Source of the DNA: Sphagnum compactum
Lineage: Eukaryota; Bryophyta; Sphagnopsida; Sphagnales
Direction: 5' to 3'
Assembly: GCA_965153455.1 (NCBI GenBank)
Contig: OZ234494.1
Location: forward strand, 7,812,001-7,876,000
Length of the DNA: 64,000 bases
Part shown: in pieces, positions 11,801 through 21,772 of the stretch
Layout: every line of letters begins with the position of its first letter
Position numbering within the stretch: position 1 is the first letter of the stretch
The notes under the pieces: generated by a model
The model's input: only the letters and a program-made list of their open reading frames with translations
Databases searched by the model: none
What the model was told of the DNA's origin: nothing
Program-made: the position numbers and the translations under genes

Positions 11801-12671
11801 GGGGGTTTGTGGTGTTGGCTGGGTTGACATGGATGGCGAAGACTTGAAGATTCTTAGCAGCCCGATAGAAAAGGACAGCTCTATCAACGAAGATCTGGAC
11901 AGGGTTAGTTTTCTGGGCAGGATTCTTGACAAGATTCTTGACAGGACAAGGTTTAGTTCTGACCAACCGGGGGTTCTTGACTGCAGGATTTGACATAACA
12001 GACTTGATAAAATTGGAATTGGTTCCGACCCTCTTTGGGTTCTCGACCACAGGGTTCTTGGCAGGACTGGACAAAGTGTTTTTCTGAGCGTGGGGTTCTT
12101 GAGAGGTGCATCGTTGTGCGCTGAAGGTGAGGGTTCTAGATCGCCAATCAATGATAGGGTTGTGTGCTTCTAGCCAAGGCAGACCAAGGATGATGGGATG
12201 GTGAGGGGTGGAAATGATGTTGAGAACAATCTTCTCCGTGTGCTTGCCGATACAGAGTTCTAGAGGGGTTGTCTCGTGTGTGATTGCACCAGAAGCAATG
12301 GTTCTCCCATCAATAACCTCTACCGGAACAGGGGTTGACTTCTTGACCACAGGGATGTTGTGTTGGACGATAAATGTTTGGTCGATGAAAGAAGAGGTGG
12401 CGCCGGAGTCCACCAAAGCTGACACTTGTGGTGTGTCTTCTGGAATACGAATGATGTCCACATACTGAGTGAAACTGGGACTGGGACCAACAGCGAAACA
12501 GGAGCCTTTGCAAAGGTGGTGTTGGGTGAGATCCAGTCGCACGGCTCCTACTGTGACTGGATGTTCTTGTTTTCTAACTCCTGGGGAGTTTCCACAGCTT
12601 GTACTTGAAGTTTGACAAGCTTTCGAGGGCACTGACGAGCTATATGACCTGGGTTGCCACAGTAAAGACAT
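8817..12671 (-). pseudogene. pol: Chromovirus pol (PR-RT-RNaseH-INT-chromodomain), broken by three stops
   Basis: One frame runs from 12671 down to 8817 interrupted by TAA at 11739-11741, TAG at 10032-10034 and TAG at 9765-9767. Protease: ALVDSGATSSFID (near 12405). Reverse transcriptase: [16 protein letters not shown] and the YLDD active site (near 11210). RNase [12 protein letters not shown], with KADALSRR at its end. Integrase: HHCC finger with H..H upstream and SCDTC (near 9985), catalytic-core blocks AMDFITDLP, VSDRGPQF and SETNGQTERTNQ. Chromodomain: YLVFWRGYPPSEATWEP (near 8940). At least two stops can be explained by single C-to-T or G-to-A changes (from Gln or Trp codons), suggesting decay of methylated cytosines. 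Confidence 0.93.
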
Positions 12672-13006
12672 AGATTGTTTGTCCTTCGGCGAAGTTTCTC
12701 GGCTTCTGTCAAAGATTTAAACTTAGCTATGTCGATCTGCATCGGAGCAGGTCCAAAAGAGGCAGGTCGGGCAACTGGTGTTGTTTGGGGAACTAAGGGG
12801 AGCGTAGTAGGCCGACTGTTCCAAAGCTGGGCGTTGGAGGTGACTTTCTTTTCCTGGCGATGTTCGAACAGACGATTATCGCACCGAATTGCCTGGGTGA
12901 TGGCTTCACTGAAGGAAGAAGGGTCTGCGAGTGTCAACAAAAGATCTTGAACATCATCACGAAGCCCACAGCGAAACTGATCAATCAAGGCATTTTTTTT
13001 CTGCAT
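12548..13006 (-). pseudogene. gag: Chromovirus gag, C-terminal part with zinc knuckle
   Basis: The frame shows the end of the capsid domain (IDQFRCGLRDDVQDLLLTL) and then a CCHC knuckle, CLYCGNPGHIARQC, which binds packaged RNA. It is in a different frame from pol and ends at 12548, about 120 bp into the pol frame, so a frameshift separates them. The N-terminal capsid part is absent beyond 13003. Confidence 0.9.
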
Positions 13007-13410
13007 TTGATTTAATGTATGTAAATTCTAAAACAATCTAACCCACCACTTTTCAATCGAAATTCCCAATCTGTATTGGGAGGGATCTCATCATTTGAAT
13101 CACAAATAACCACCATTATCAATTTTAAGCCACATGGATTGTTTGATTCATCAACTCTTCATTCTAATGGAGCAACAATTTACTCCCCAAATTTCAATTA
13201 TGATGAAACAACATTTTGCTTCTAAGCTTCCAAATCACCACCAACTTTCTTCAATTTCCTTCCTTTAACCATTATAACCCTAAACATTTAAAAAAACCAC
13301 CAAATCATTGTTGATTGTCAATTCCAATGAACAATTAACAATTCTTCGTAGGAAAAGGACCAAAGAAAAAGAAAAAAAAGAGAAGAAAGCAAGATAATTT
13401 TTTTTAAAAA
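13004..13410. other. AT-rich spacer at the truncated end of the chromovirus
   Basis: No coding signal. Starts abruptly at the gag break; ends in purine-rich A/G tracts near 13360-13400. Confidence 0.4.
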
Positions 13411-13945
13411 AAATGACAGCTTGCTGCCATCACCTTCTTTACAGCAACATCAATAGAAAAAAAAAGGCGACAACAATAAACTTGTTGCTGTCACCTTTTT
13501 CGCTTCAAGTAGAAAGAAGAAAAAAATGGGCAACGACAGTAAGATTGCTGCTATCGCCTTGTTCGTAGCAATAACAACAAAAAATAAAATGACGGCAGCA
13601 AGCTTGTTGTCTTCGCCCATTTTCACTTCAAGCAAAAAAGAAAGGGGGCAGTGGTAGCAAATTTGTTGTCGTCACCTTGTTTATAACAATAACAACAGAA
13701 GAAAAAAAAATTTATGACGGTAGCAAGCTTACTGTTGTCACCCATTTTCGCTTCAAGTAGAAAGAAGAAAAAAATGGGCAACAACAACAAGCTTGTTGCT
13801 GTTGCCTTGTTTGTTTGTAGTAACAACAAAAGAAAATAAAATGCAATGGCAGCAAGCTTGCTGCCATCACCCATTTTCGCTTCAAGCAAAAAGAAAAATA
13901 AAATGGACGACATCGGTAAGCTTACTACCGTTGTATTTTGTTTTT
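13411..13945. repeat. Array of nine AAGCTT-centred near-palindromes, about 62 bp apart
   Basis: The array is a tandem repeat of about 125 bp (the word CGCTTCAAG recurs at 13501, 13624 in variant form, 13749 and 13879), and each unit holds two palindromes. Centres fall near 13422, 13479, 13545, 13601, 13660, 13725, 13792, 13856 and 13920. The clearest are 13848-13865 (GGCAGCAAGCTTGCTGCC, perfect) and a 30-bp near-perfect one at 13777-13806. Between them alternate two spacer types, one purine-rich (AGAAAGAAGAAAAAAATGGG) and one rich in AACAACAAAA. A weak minus-strand open frame runs through it but its composition looks non-coding. Confidence 0.8.
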
Positions 13946-14635
13946 CTTTTGTTGTTGTTACTTCGCTTCAAACATAAACCAAAAAAAGAAGAAAAAGACG
14001 ACGCCCATTGCTATCGTCTCCTTCTTCTCAAGCAGAAGAAAAGAAAAACAGAAAGAAAAAAAAAATGCAAAGAAGGGAGAAAGCTTACCTTTCTTCTCCT
14101 GCTTCTTTGTTTAGGATGAAGCACTCCTCTTACCTTCTCCTCTCTACATTCCTTCAACATTGAACTTTCCACCTTCCTCAAGCCTTGTGTCTCGCGTCTC
14201 CTTGAAGCTCTGAGGTTCTCAAGTTTGGGAGCTCTCCCGAGCTATGGCAATGGAGTGAGCTCTGGCAATGGAATGAGCAGGAAATGAGGTGAGGTGGGTA
14301 AGAGAGGGGGGAGGGGGGAGGTAGGTAGGAGGGGAAAATTTTGGGGGCAAAGAAGGGGGCTGAAAAATGCCTGGACAGGGGATGAGGATGTGTTTTTGGT
14401 TCATCCTCAAAACGGCTTGAATGGCCTCATCCTGAACTGGTGCACTGCTGGCTGCTGGTTCACTCCAGGTGTGGTTTGCCAACCCAATGAGGGTGGATAA
14501 AGCCCTCCCTGTCCAAAATGGGACTGGTGCAGTCATGGGGGCTGGGTCATTCAAGCCCTCAAGTTTGGGTTTATTTATTTAAGAAAATAAAATGAGGTTC
14601 CAATTCTTGTCTCCAATTCTTCCAATAGCCCTTCC
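13946..14635. other. Purine/pyrimidine-biased spacer
   Basis: Contains A/G-rich and C/T-rich tracts (13980-14160), a G-rich stretch (14294-14345) and no recognisable gene. CTCAAGTTTGGG occurs at about 14218 and again near 14559, which may mark the ends of a small insertion. Confidence 0.35.
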
Positions 14636-14945
14636 TAAGTACACCCTATTAGTTGGGGGTACTTATTCTGTTTCATATTAATTAGTTGGGAGTGCCTCAC
14701 AAGTTCAAACTTTTTTTTTTTTTTTTTTTGCATTGAGCCAATTTGATTGGCCCATCGCCAAAAAAAGTTGAAACTATGGAGGCTCCACAAAATGGAAGAT
14801 TCCATGGAAAGATGGATTGCCTTTCCCTTTGGCCCACCTATATAGATGGAAAGGGAGAGGACTTTTGGGCAGAACATATGGGATGAAAGCGAGGTGTTAT
14901 TGGGAACACATTGGGAACTTAGGGGACATATTGATAGCCTCATTG
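14636..14945 (-). repeat. Dispersed repeat family A, copy 1 (inverted relative to copy 2)
   Basis: The reverse complement of this stretch aligns with 39540-39862. Shared landmarks in order are AATGTGTTCCCAA, a CTTTGGCC/AAAAGT block, TATATA...GGGCC-AAGGGAA, GATGGGCCAAT, a poly-A/GCAAAAAA block, and ACTCCCAACTAATTAATA. It holds no gene. Directly beside it is a run of 22 C at 14946-14967. Confidence 0.6.
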
Positions 14946-15049
14946 CCCCCCCCCCCCCCCCCCCCCCTCCCATTGTTTATGGTGTCCAAATAGTAAATGG
15001 AGTCTTCCTTTTGGCACATCTGTCACACTAAAAATTGGCAAAAATGGAT

Positions 15050-15450
15050 TAGAGGCGAGAAAGTTACGACCTCTCAAAATAAGGAGTCATTTTTACAAAA
15101 AATTCTCGATCAAACATTTCATAGCCTATTTCCAAACTCCTTAAACATTACTCTGTTGCCTATAGTGTTTTGTTGCCTTTAGAGTTACAAGATGATTTGT
15201 AGAGCTTAAGATGGCAATTTCAGAACAGTTTAAATCACACAATTTGCAATAAAAAATGAGAAAGTTATACACTGATGAAGTAAGAGGGGGTCAAAATGGA
15301 AAAAAAAAAGCGTTTTGCAATTTGAAGAATTGTGTTTTCTTTACTGTTCTTATTTGGCTGCTCTTTTGGCTTTGTATTACAAAGATGATTTGGTGAGCTT
15401 GAGAAGGTTCTCCTCTCCTATAACATTTTGAAAATGACTCAAAATGGAGA
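15050..15450. repeat. Two diverged tandem units of about 200 bp
   Basis: GCGAGAAAGTTACGACCT (15055) recurs as ATGAGAAAGTTATACACT (15256), and TTACAAGATGATTTGTAGAGC (15184) as a similar word near 15378. Probably a transposon relic. Confidence 0.5.
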
Positions 15451-16380
15451 AGAATTAAGAAAGATCTGCCAGACAGAGTGTTCGGTGATAAGCTAGTGTT
15501 TGATGATAGACATATCTACCCTAAAGCCATTATGCAATTCTTGTTCATGAACACAAGAATCCATTTTAGTTTATGCATGAACTGAAAGCCTTTGAGCACC
15601 AAGAAAACAATAACCACACCACCATACAAGGAGCCACTCATTTTTGTTCTTGCTCCATGTTTGCTTGTTTGTGTGTGGCTGGAAATGAATCTAACTCTCA
15701 GTTCTAGATCAATGGGAGTAGTAGTCCTTGCTTTTGGATTTTGAGCTAGGTCAAATTGGACCATAGGTGTAAAACAAGCACCACACACAAAGTGACCAAA
15801 TTTAGACACCTAATTATTCTCTCAACCAAAGTAAGTTTACCTTAGCCTTTTAAGGTCACTTCCACAATTGATGATAAGACAAATAATTAGTTTTTTTTGC
15901 AAAAAATTAATTCATTTGTCTAAATCTAAAATCAATTTTATTTTCCATGATATACTAAGATGATGTTGTTGATGATTGAAATTATTTAGATTGTAGCCTA
16001 AAATAAATTATGATTAAAAAAAAAAAATTCACAACCTAGCTTCATTTTTTCACAAGATATTCATTTCATTATTTTAAATTGTATTTAAAAACGAAACTAA
16101 CACTAAGGTAATTTTATTTTTTTAAATTACTAAAACTAAAGTACTTTAAACTATATATGTTAGTAGGTACCTATGATTAGTAGGTACCTATCTCTTTATC
16201 CACTCCACACATCAATCCTGTGACTGGTATTGCCTCATCCTTTGGCGTGCAATCTCCAACACACAAAACCCCGTCCAACGCGGACCCAATGTAATAAAAT
16301 CCTACTTCTTCTTCTCCTTCTTGTCATGCACTCGATCGATCTGCTTTCGCTCTAACGCCGGACACATTTTGTTTTCATTG
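15451..16380. other. AT-rich spacer upstream of rubisco activase
   Basis: No gene is seen. A duplicated word TTAGTAGGTACCTAT occurs at about 16160 and 16178, some 370 bp before the activase start codon. Confidence 0.35.
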
Positions 16381-16400
16381 TCTCTCTCTCTCTCTCTCTG
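16381..16400 (+). promoter_or_regulatory. CT microsatellite (Y patch-like) in the RCA promoter/leader
   Basis: A (CT)n run lies about 150 bp upstream of the activase start codon, a common position for pyrimidine patches in plant core promoters or leaders. No clear TATA box was found at a suitable distance. Confidence 0.35.
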
Positions 16401-16545
16401 TGCATCATCGCACAGAAATTTAAGCTTCTTCTCTAAGTTAAATATCTCTCATTTCTCATAATCCATCAAGTTTGTTTGTACTTATTTACCGTTTTCCACG
16501 TTGTAGTACTATTTTTTCTTGTTCGTGCTTTGAGATCCGTCGGCA

Positions 16546-19424
16546 ATGGCGATGAGTGTTGCAGCATCAATGCAGAGCACTACCGTCTCGGCAGCAGTTC
16601 TTCAGGTAACCATAATTCGTAATAATAATGTGTAAGAATCCGCGATATCTTGTATTTGAATCATGATGAGCTTGACTTTTTTTATTTGTTTTGTTGCCTT
16701 CTTCTTCTTCTCTTCTTTGTCTTGCAGCATATTATTTATGTATATGCATGGTTTGGAAATTACATCTGCAATACCTTTTTTGGATTAAGCTCCGTTTACG
16801 CTCTGTTTGTTAGAGCATATCATCGGCTTTAAGCCGTGTTGCGGTTGTTGTAAGTACTTCTAGAGCTTCTCCCGACCACTAAATATTGTAGAATCTACAA
16901 GCGGCCGGTGTGCAAATCTCTTTGCAATTGAAGCAGAGGAGGTTTGAAGGTCGTCGTCGTCATGGTTTTTCAGCACTTTCTATCTTTTTGTGTGCATTGT
17001 TCAGATCAAATCGGCCGCGTTGAGGATCATTTGTTTGGATTTGTCATGGCGTTGCTTGTAGCTGTATTTGGATCTTGGTTTACGGATGCAGCAGCAGAAG
17101 CAGCAGCTGCGGGGGTCTTGTTCGCTTTTTTTTCCTTTTTATAAGGATCTGTTGATAGAGCGTTTTTCTTTTTGTTGTGGACTTGTCGCTTCTGAATGTT
17201 AGGTTAATAACAGCTTGATTGGATCTCAAGCAGTCGCCAGCAGCAGCCGGCCGAGCTCTGCAGTTCTACTACCGAGCTCTTCATTCCTTCCAGGCTGCAG
17301 TGGTTGCACCCAAAAATCGTCAGCAGGGAGGAGTAGTAGCAGTTTGCAGGCACTACAGAGTGCAGCTGCTGCACATGGAAAGAGTCGTATCACTTGCGAA
17401 GCCAAGGTTGGATCCAAGGGGGACAAATGGAAAGGACTGGGTTTCGACACCTCCGATGACCAGCAAGACATCCAGCGTGGTAAGGGCATGGTGGATGCTT
17501 TGTTCCAAGGGGCACAGGGGATGGGTACCCAGACTCCCATCATGAGTAGCTATGACTACATCAGCACTGCTCAACGCACGTGAGTGAGATAAAAAATTTC
17601 TCCCCTACTTCCATCTTTTCTCTGCTGTTTCTTCTTCAGGAATTTTAGCAGCAGCCGTAAATTGTGTAGGTGTGTCTCAGAATCTTGCTGATTGGTACCC
17701 AATAGGCCTGCACAGGATTGAAGCTTATCTTCCGAGTGCAACATTCTGACAGTTTCAAGCCAGCTGAGTTTGGAGCATCAAAACAAGAGTGTGAAAATGT
17801 CAAAGGATTTCTTTTCTTTGTGTGTGTGTACTGCTTTTCGATGCTGCTGTGAGGAATATGGTGTCAGGACTATTATAGTATACTATTTGTGTTCTTCTAG
17901 TGCAGTCTTTCTTTCTTGACTGTATTTTGCATAATGTGGAACAGGTTCAACTTCGATAACATAAAGGATGGGCTCTACATTGCCCCTGCCTTCATGGACA
18001 AGCTTGTGGTTCACATTGCCAAGAATTTCATGAGCCTACCCAACATCAAGGTACTAGATGATCACATCATTAGTTTGTTGCTAAGTCATATCATCATGAT
18101 GTTACAGTTTGGAATAGAAGACGGTTTTTCATGTCTATGGAGTTTGCTTTACAGTCCAACAAATATCTTATGCTTCCAGGATGATAGAGCCAAAATATTT
18201 TCTGAGTAGGTATTTGAGGTTGGCCTTGCTTGACAGGTTCCCCTCATCCTGGGCATATGGGGAGGCAAGGGACAAGGAAAGTCTTTTCAATGCGAGCTTG
18301 TGATGTCTAAGCTTGGAATCAAGTAAGTTAGGTTGCTTTGATGCTATCTGATTTCTGACAAAAAAAATGCTGTTTGCTATGTTTCCTACCTTGCAATGTA
18401 AATGTGGATGTACTGGGAAGAGTATATACGTCCTTTGGCAATTCCAAACAAGCCCTTCCACTGTGTATAATACTTGCTGAAAGATCTACAAGTGGGCTGT
18501 TACACTGGTTGTGATGAGTATTTATGTCCCTGTGATGTTATATGTGCAGCCCAATTATGATGAGTGCAGGAGAGTTGGAGAGTGGAAATGCTGGAGAACC
18601 AGCCAAGCTCATCAGGCAAAGATATCGCGAGGCAGCTGATGTTATTAAAAAGGGGAAAATGTGTGCACTCTTCATCAATGATCTGGATGCAGGTGCAGGG
18701 CGCATGGGTGGCACCACCCAATACACTGTGAACAACCAGATGGTGAACGCCACTCTCATGAACATTGCAGATAATCCAACTAATGTGCAACTTCCGGGTA
18801 TTTACAACAAGGATGAGATTCCTCGTGTGCCTATCATTGTTACTGGAAATGATTTCTCCACACTCTATGCACCTCTTATTCGTGATGGACGCATGGAGAA
18901 GTTCTATTGGGCCCCCACTCGTTCAGACCGTATTGGTGTGTGCAAGGGTATTTTCAGGGCTGATAATGTGCATGATGCTGATGTTGCCAAGTTAGTTGAC
19001 CAGTTCCCTGGTCAGTCAATCGGTAAGTGTGGATTTAATTGAAACTCTCATGTGGGATGCAAGTTTTCTGAAATTCAGTGTATGTAGCTCATGTAGCATA
19101 GTCTTGCATAACTGGCTGCACTCTTCATTGCAAATTCTTGCAGATTTCTTTGGAGCATTGAGGGCTCGAGTGTATGATGATGAGGTCAGAAAATGGGTAG
19201 TTGCTACTGGTGTGGAGAACTTGGGCAAGAAGCTAGTGAACTCCAAGGACGGCCCTGTAACATTTGAGAAACCAAAAATGACAATTGAGAAACTGATGGA
19301 GTATGGTTACATGTTAGTCAAGGAACAAGAGAATGTCAAGCGCGTGCAACTTGCTGAGACATATTTGAAATCTGCAGCTCTGGGTGATGCCAATGAGGAT
19401 GCTATCAGGGAAGGGACATTCTGA
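16546..19424 (+). CDS. RCA: Rubisco activase (chloroplast), short/beta-type
   Basis: AAA+ ATPase of the chloroplast stroma that removes inhibitory sugar phosphates from Rubisco. Coding exons: 16546-16605, 17203-17579, 17945-18050, 18237-18322, 18550-19022, 19144-19424; 1383 nt, 460 aa, with phase kept at all junctions. The first ~60 residues are Ser/Ala-rich without acidic residues, a typical transit peptide. Then come the mature N-terminus (KGLGFD), the core block [19 protein letters not shown], Walker A GGKGQGKS (190-197), Walker [10 protein letters not shown] (248-256), and the sensor segment [10 protein letters not shown]. It ends ...EDAIREGTF with a stop, so the redox-regulated extension with two cysteines found in long isoforms is absent. 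The stop lies one base before a consensus GT donor. Start chosen as the first ATG that begins the transit-peptide frame. Confidence 0.97.
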
Positions 19425-19425
19425 G

Positions 19426-19610
19426 GTAAGTTACCAGGATGCTAGATTTTGTTCTTGCACAATTTACCTGTGTCTTGTTTGTGCTTCCCATGTGATGAAT
19501 CTAGCCAATGTTTAATGTGAAGATGTTTTCTTGATACTCGTAGGTTGAAGTAGAAAAGATTGAGTTTCTAGAAATGTACCTTTGACGAGAGAAATTGTTG
19601 TTGTTGGCAG
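19426..19610 (+). other. Likely 3' UTR intron of RCA
   Basis: A consensus donor (G|GTAAGT) follows the stop codon by one base and an acceptor (TTGTTGGCAG) lies at 19610. The position corresponds to where long and short activase isoforms are spliced in several seed plants. No extension-like coding sequence was found downstream. 3' UTR sequence continues to perhaps 20080. Confidence 0.5.
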
Positions 19611-21702
19611 GTATTGATAACTGCTACATTAGTCAACAGTGGCCAAATTGTCACACAAATTAGTAATGCTACCACTGTGACTGAACTGCTGACAGTGATG
19701 ACAGCCATTATATACTTCAAATTCCATTTCTGGTCACTGCGGAAAGATGTGCACAAAAATGTACACATTGTGAATGGTTTCTTGTGGACCTACAAAATCA
19801 GAATTTGCCTTGATGTTTTGTTTCTTCATACGGTTGAAAGGGTTGAAATTCAACAATATGTCTATCCTTTGCTGGTGGTTGTCAGTTGACAGTTAATATT
19901 ATCGTAACATGGTCAAGAAGTTGGTAGTTCTATACCAAAACTGAAATTGCTGAAGAGGAAGACAGAAGTCAGCTGTGATACTTTTGAGGTGAATAATGTG
20001 TTCCAGGTTTAGCCACTTTCATATATAGCAGTGGTTTTGAGTCTTTTTCTTTTTTCTTTCTTTTGTTTTGGCTTAAATAATCGAAACCAGATGGTTTCAG
20101 GGTTGAGTTAAATTTTCTTGATTACTAGTTCGTGGAACTGGGGATGAATCTTGATAAAACTCAATGATATCAGGTTGCAGGCCAGTTTCAGGTTGTAGGA
20201 TTTTATGGTGAGAAGATGAAAAATCTGAACTTAAAAAAAAATCGATGACTGAATGTTTTTGGTTTGCTTTTAAGTGAATTTTTCTTTTCACACTATCTTT
20301 TAGTAAACCAACTCTTACACTAACCATAAGAAAGGCCACTATCTATTTTTGGCAAGTACATATACCCTAACTCCAACATTTTGTGTTCTAAGATTGGACA
20401 TAGTTAAAAAATAACTACTATCACTCTCATACTTGCACCCAAAAAATTAACTCATTAACGCCCAGTCCTCCCCCCCCACAACCTATTTGAGTACAAATGA
20501 AAAAAAGTGAAGTTTTAGTTATCTTCATTTTACTTATGGCAATCTGAGAAATTTCCTCATCCATACACTAAATTAAGCCTAGTACCCTAGAAACTAAAAA
20601 TCATGGAATTTATAAAAAAGTCTACAAATTAGAATGTGCACAATGAAAATGAAAATATGGTTGTGATGAATATACACAATGTAATTGGCACCATCACTAA
20701 AAATCATAAATTGTCAGACAAGAAAAATTCACAACATTCACTCCACACTTCTTAGTATCAACTACTTTTTCAACATTCACTACAAGCTTCTTACGATATC
20801 CACTCTTTCAGTTGCATTAACTCTTTCAGTTGCATCATGAAATCTAGTAAACAATTCGCAACAGTTCCACAATATTTACATCATAAATTCTAGTAGATAG
20901 TTAATAACAATTCTGAATAAAATGGTAGAATCATTTCTGAGTGGCAATTGGCTAGACCTGGCTTGTGGCCACCCGCAACTCTGAAGCTGAATTCTTCAAA
21001 TGGCCATCACTCAACACATACAAACAAGATGTTCAATCCATGCAAAGTTTGTAAAGCACAGGCATTTTTTTCAGTGTATATGTGGATAGCAATGTTATCA
21101 AGTGGAATTTGCCCACCTTCGCAAAAAAACGGTGGGAGTGGGCACTTCTGATAATGCCCACTCCTGCTGCGTTATCCTACTCTTTTTTCTTACTTTTTGA
21201 AAGCTCTTACTAGCTACTCCCTTCAGTAATTGTGGCCAAATCAGGATGGAACTGCCCCCACCATTATTACTATGCCTTGCAGGTCACTATTGTAGTACTT
21301 CTTCATGGTCACTAAACTGTGGCAGTGATCTTCAAATTCATGTACAGAAAATTCAGTGAAGAAGCTTATCCTCTAAATACCTGGTCCTGAATTTTGTAGG
21401 AATTAAAAATTTGATGCAGGAGGCCAAAAAAATATTTTATTTATTGAAAAAAAATTTGTTTGTCTGTTTCTTGAAATAAAAGCTCCTAGAAAAATGGTGT
21501 ATTTCTTTACTTCTGAGTTAGAAGGACTCCTGATGAGTCCTTTTTACTCCCTTTCTGCTTTGGAGATGCTAGCAAAGCATAACTGTAATAATCTAGTCGG
21601 ACTCTTTTAGTGTAGAATTTTAGAGTAGATGGTAGCAGCAACTGTTCTTTCTTGAGTACCATACTTTTATTTCTGATGCACTAAAATGAAAGAAAGGTTA
21701 CA

Positions 21703-21734
21703 AAATAATAGAAATAATAATAATAATAATAGTT

Positions 21735-21770
<36 letters not shown>

Positions 21771-21772
21771 TA
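21703..21772. repeat. TAA/TTA microsatellite forming an inverted repeat
   Basis: An AATAATAATAATAAT run is followed after AGTTAG by a longer TATTATTATT run, so the two halves can pair. Confidence 0.8.

Larger units (their letters stand above)
8550..13003 (-). mobile_element. 5'-truncated Ty3/gypsy chromovirus with 3' LTR
   Basis: On the minus strand the order is gag C-terminus, aspartic protease, reverse transcriptase, RNase H, integrase, chromodomain, polypurine tract and 3' LTR. This is the Ty3/gypsy gene order, and the terminal chromodomain places it among chromoviruses. The left part of gag, the primer-binding site and the 5' LTR are missing: recognisable coding stops at about 13003, where AT-rich unrelated sequence begins. 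The pol frame has three in-frame stops and gag is out of frame with it, so the copy cannot be autonomous. Base composition is clearly higher in GC than its flanks. Confidence 0.93.

Noticed and set aside
9485-12950. Several plus-strand open frames of 60-100 codons
   Set aside because: They are shadows of the minus-strand chromovirus gag-pol.
13450-13913. Minus-strand open frames through the palindrome array (poly-Phe/Leu)
   Set aside because: Content is dictated by the purine-rich spacers and palindromes; no start context or family match.
19610-19700. Possible long-isoform extension of rubisco activase with two nearby Cys codons
   Set aside because: The stop precedes the donor and the downstream sequence does not resemble the known extension (no conserved spacing between cysteines).
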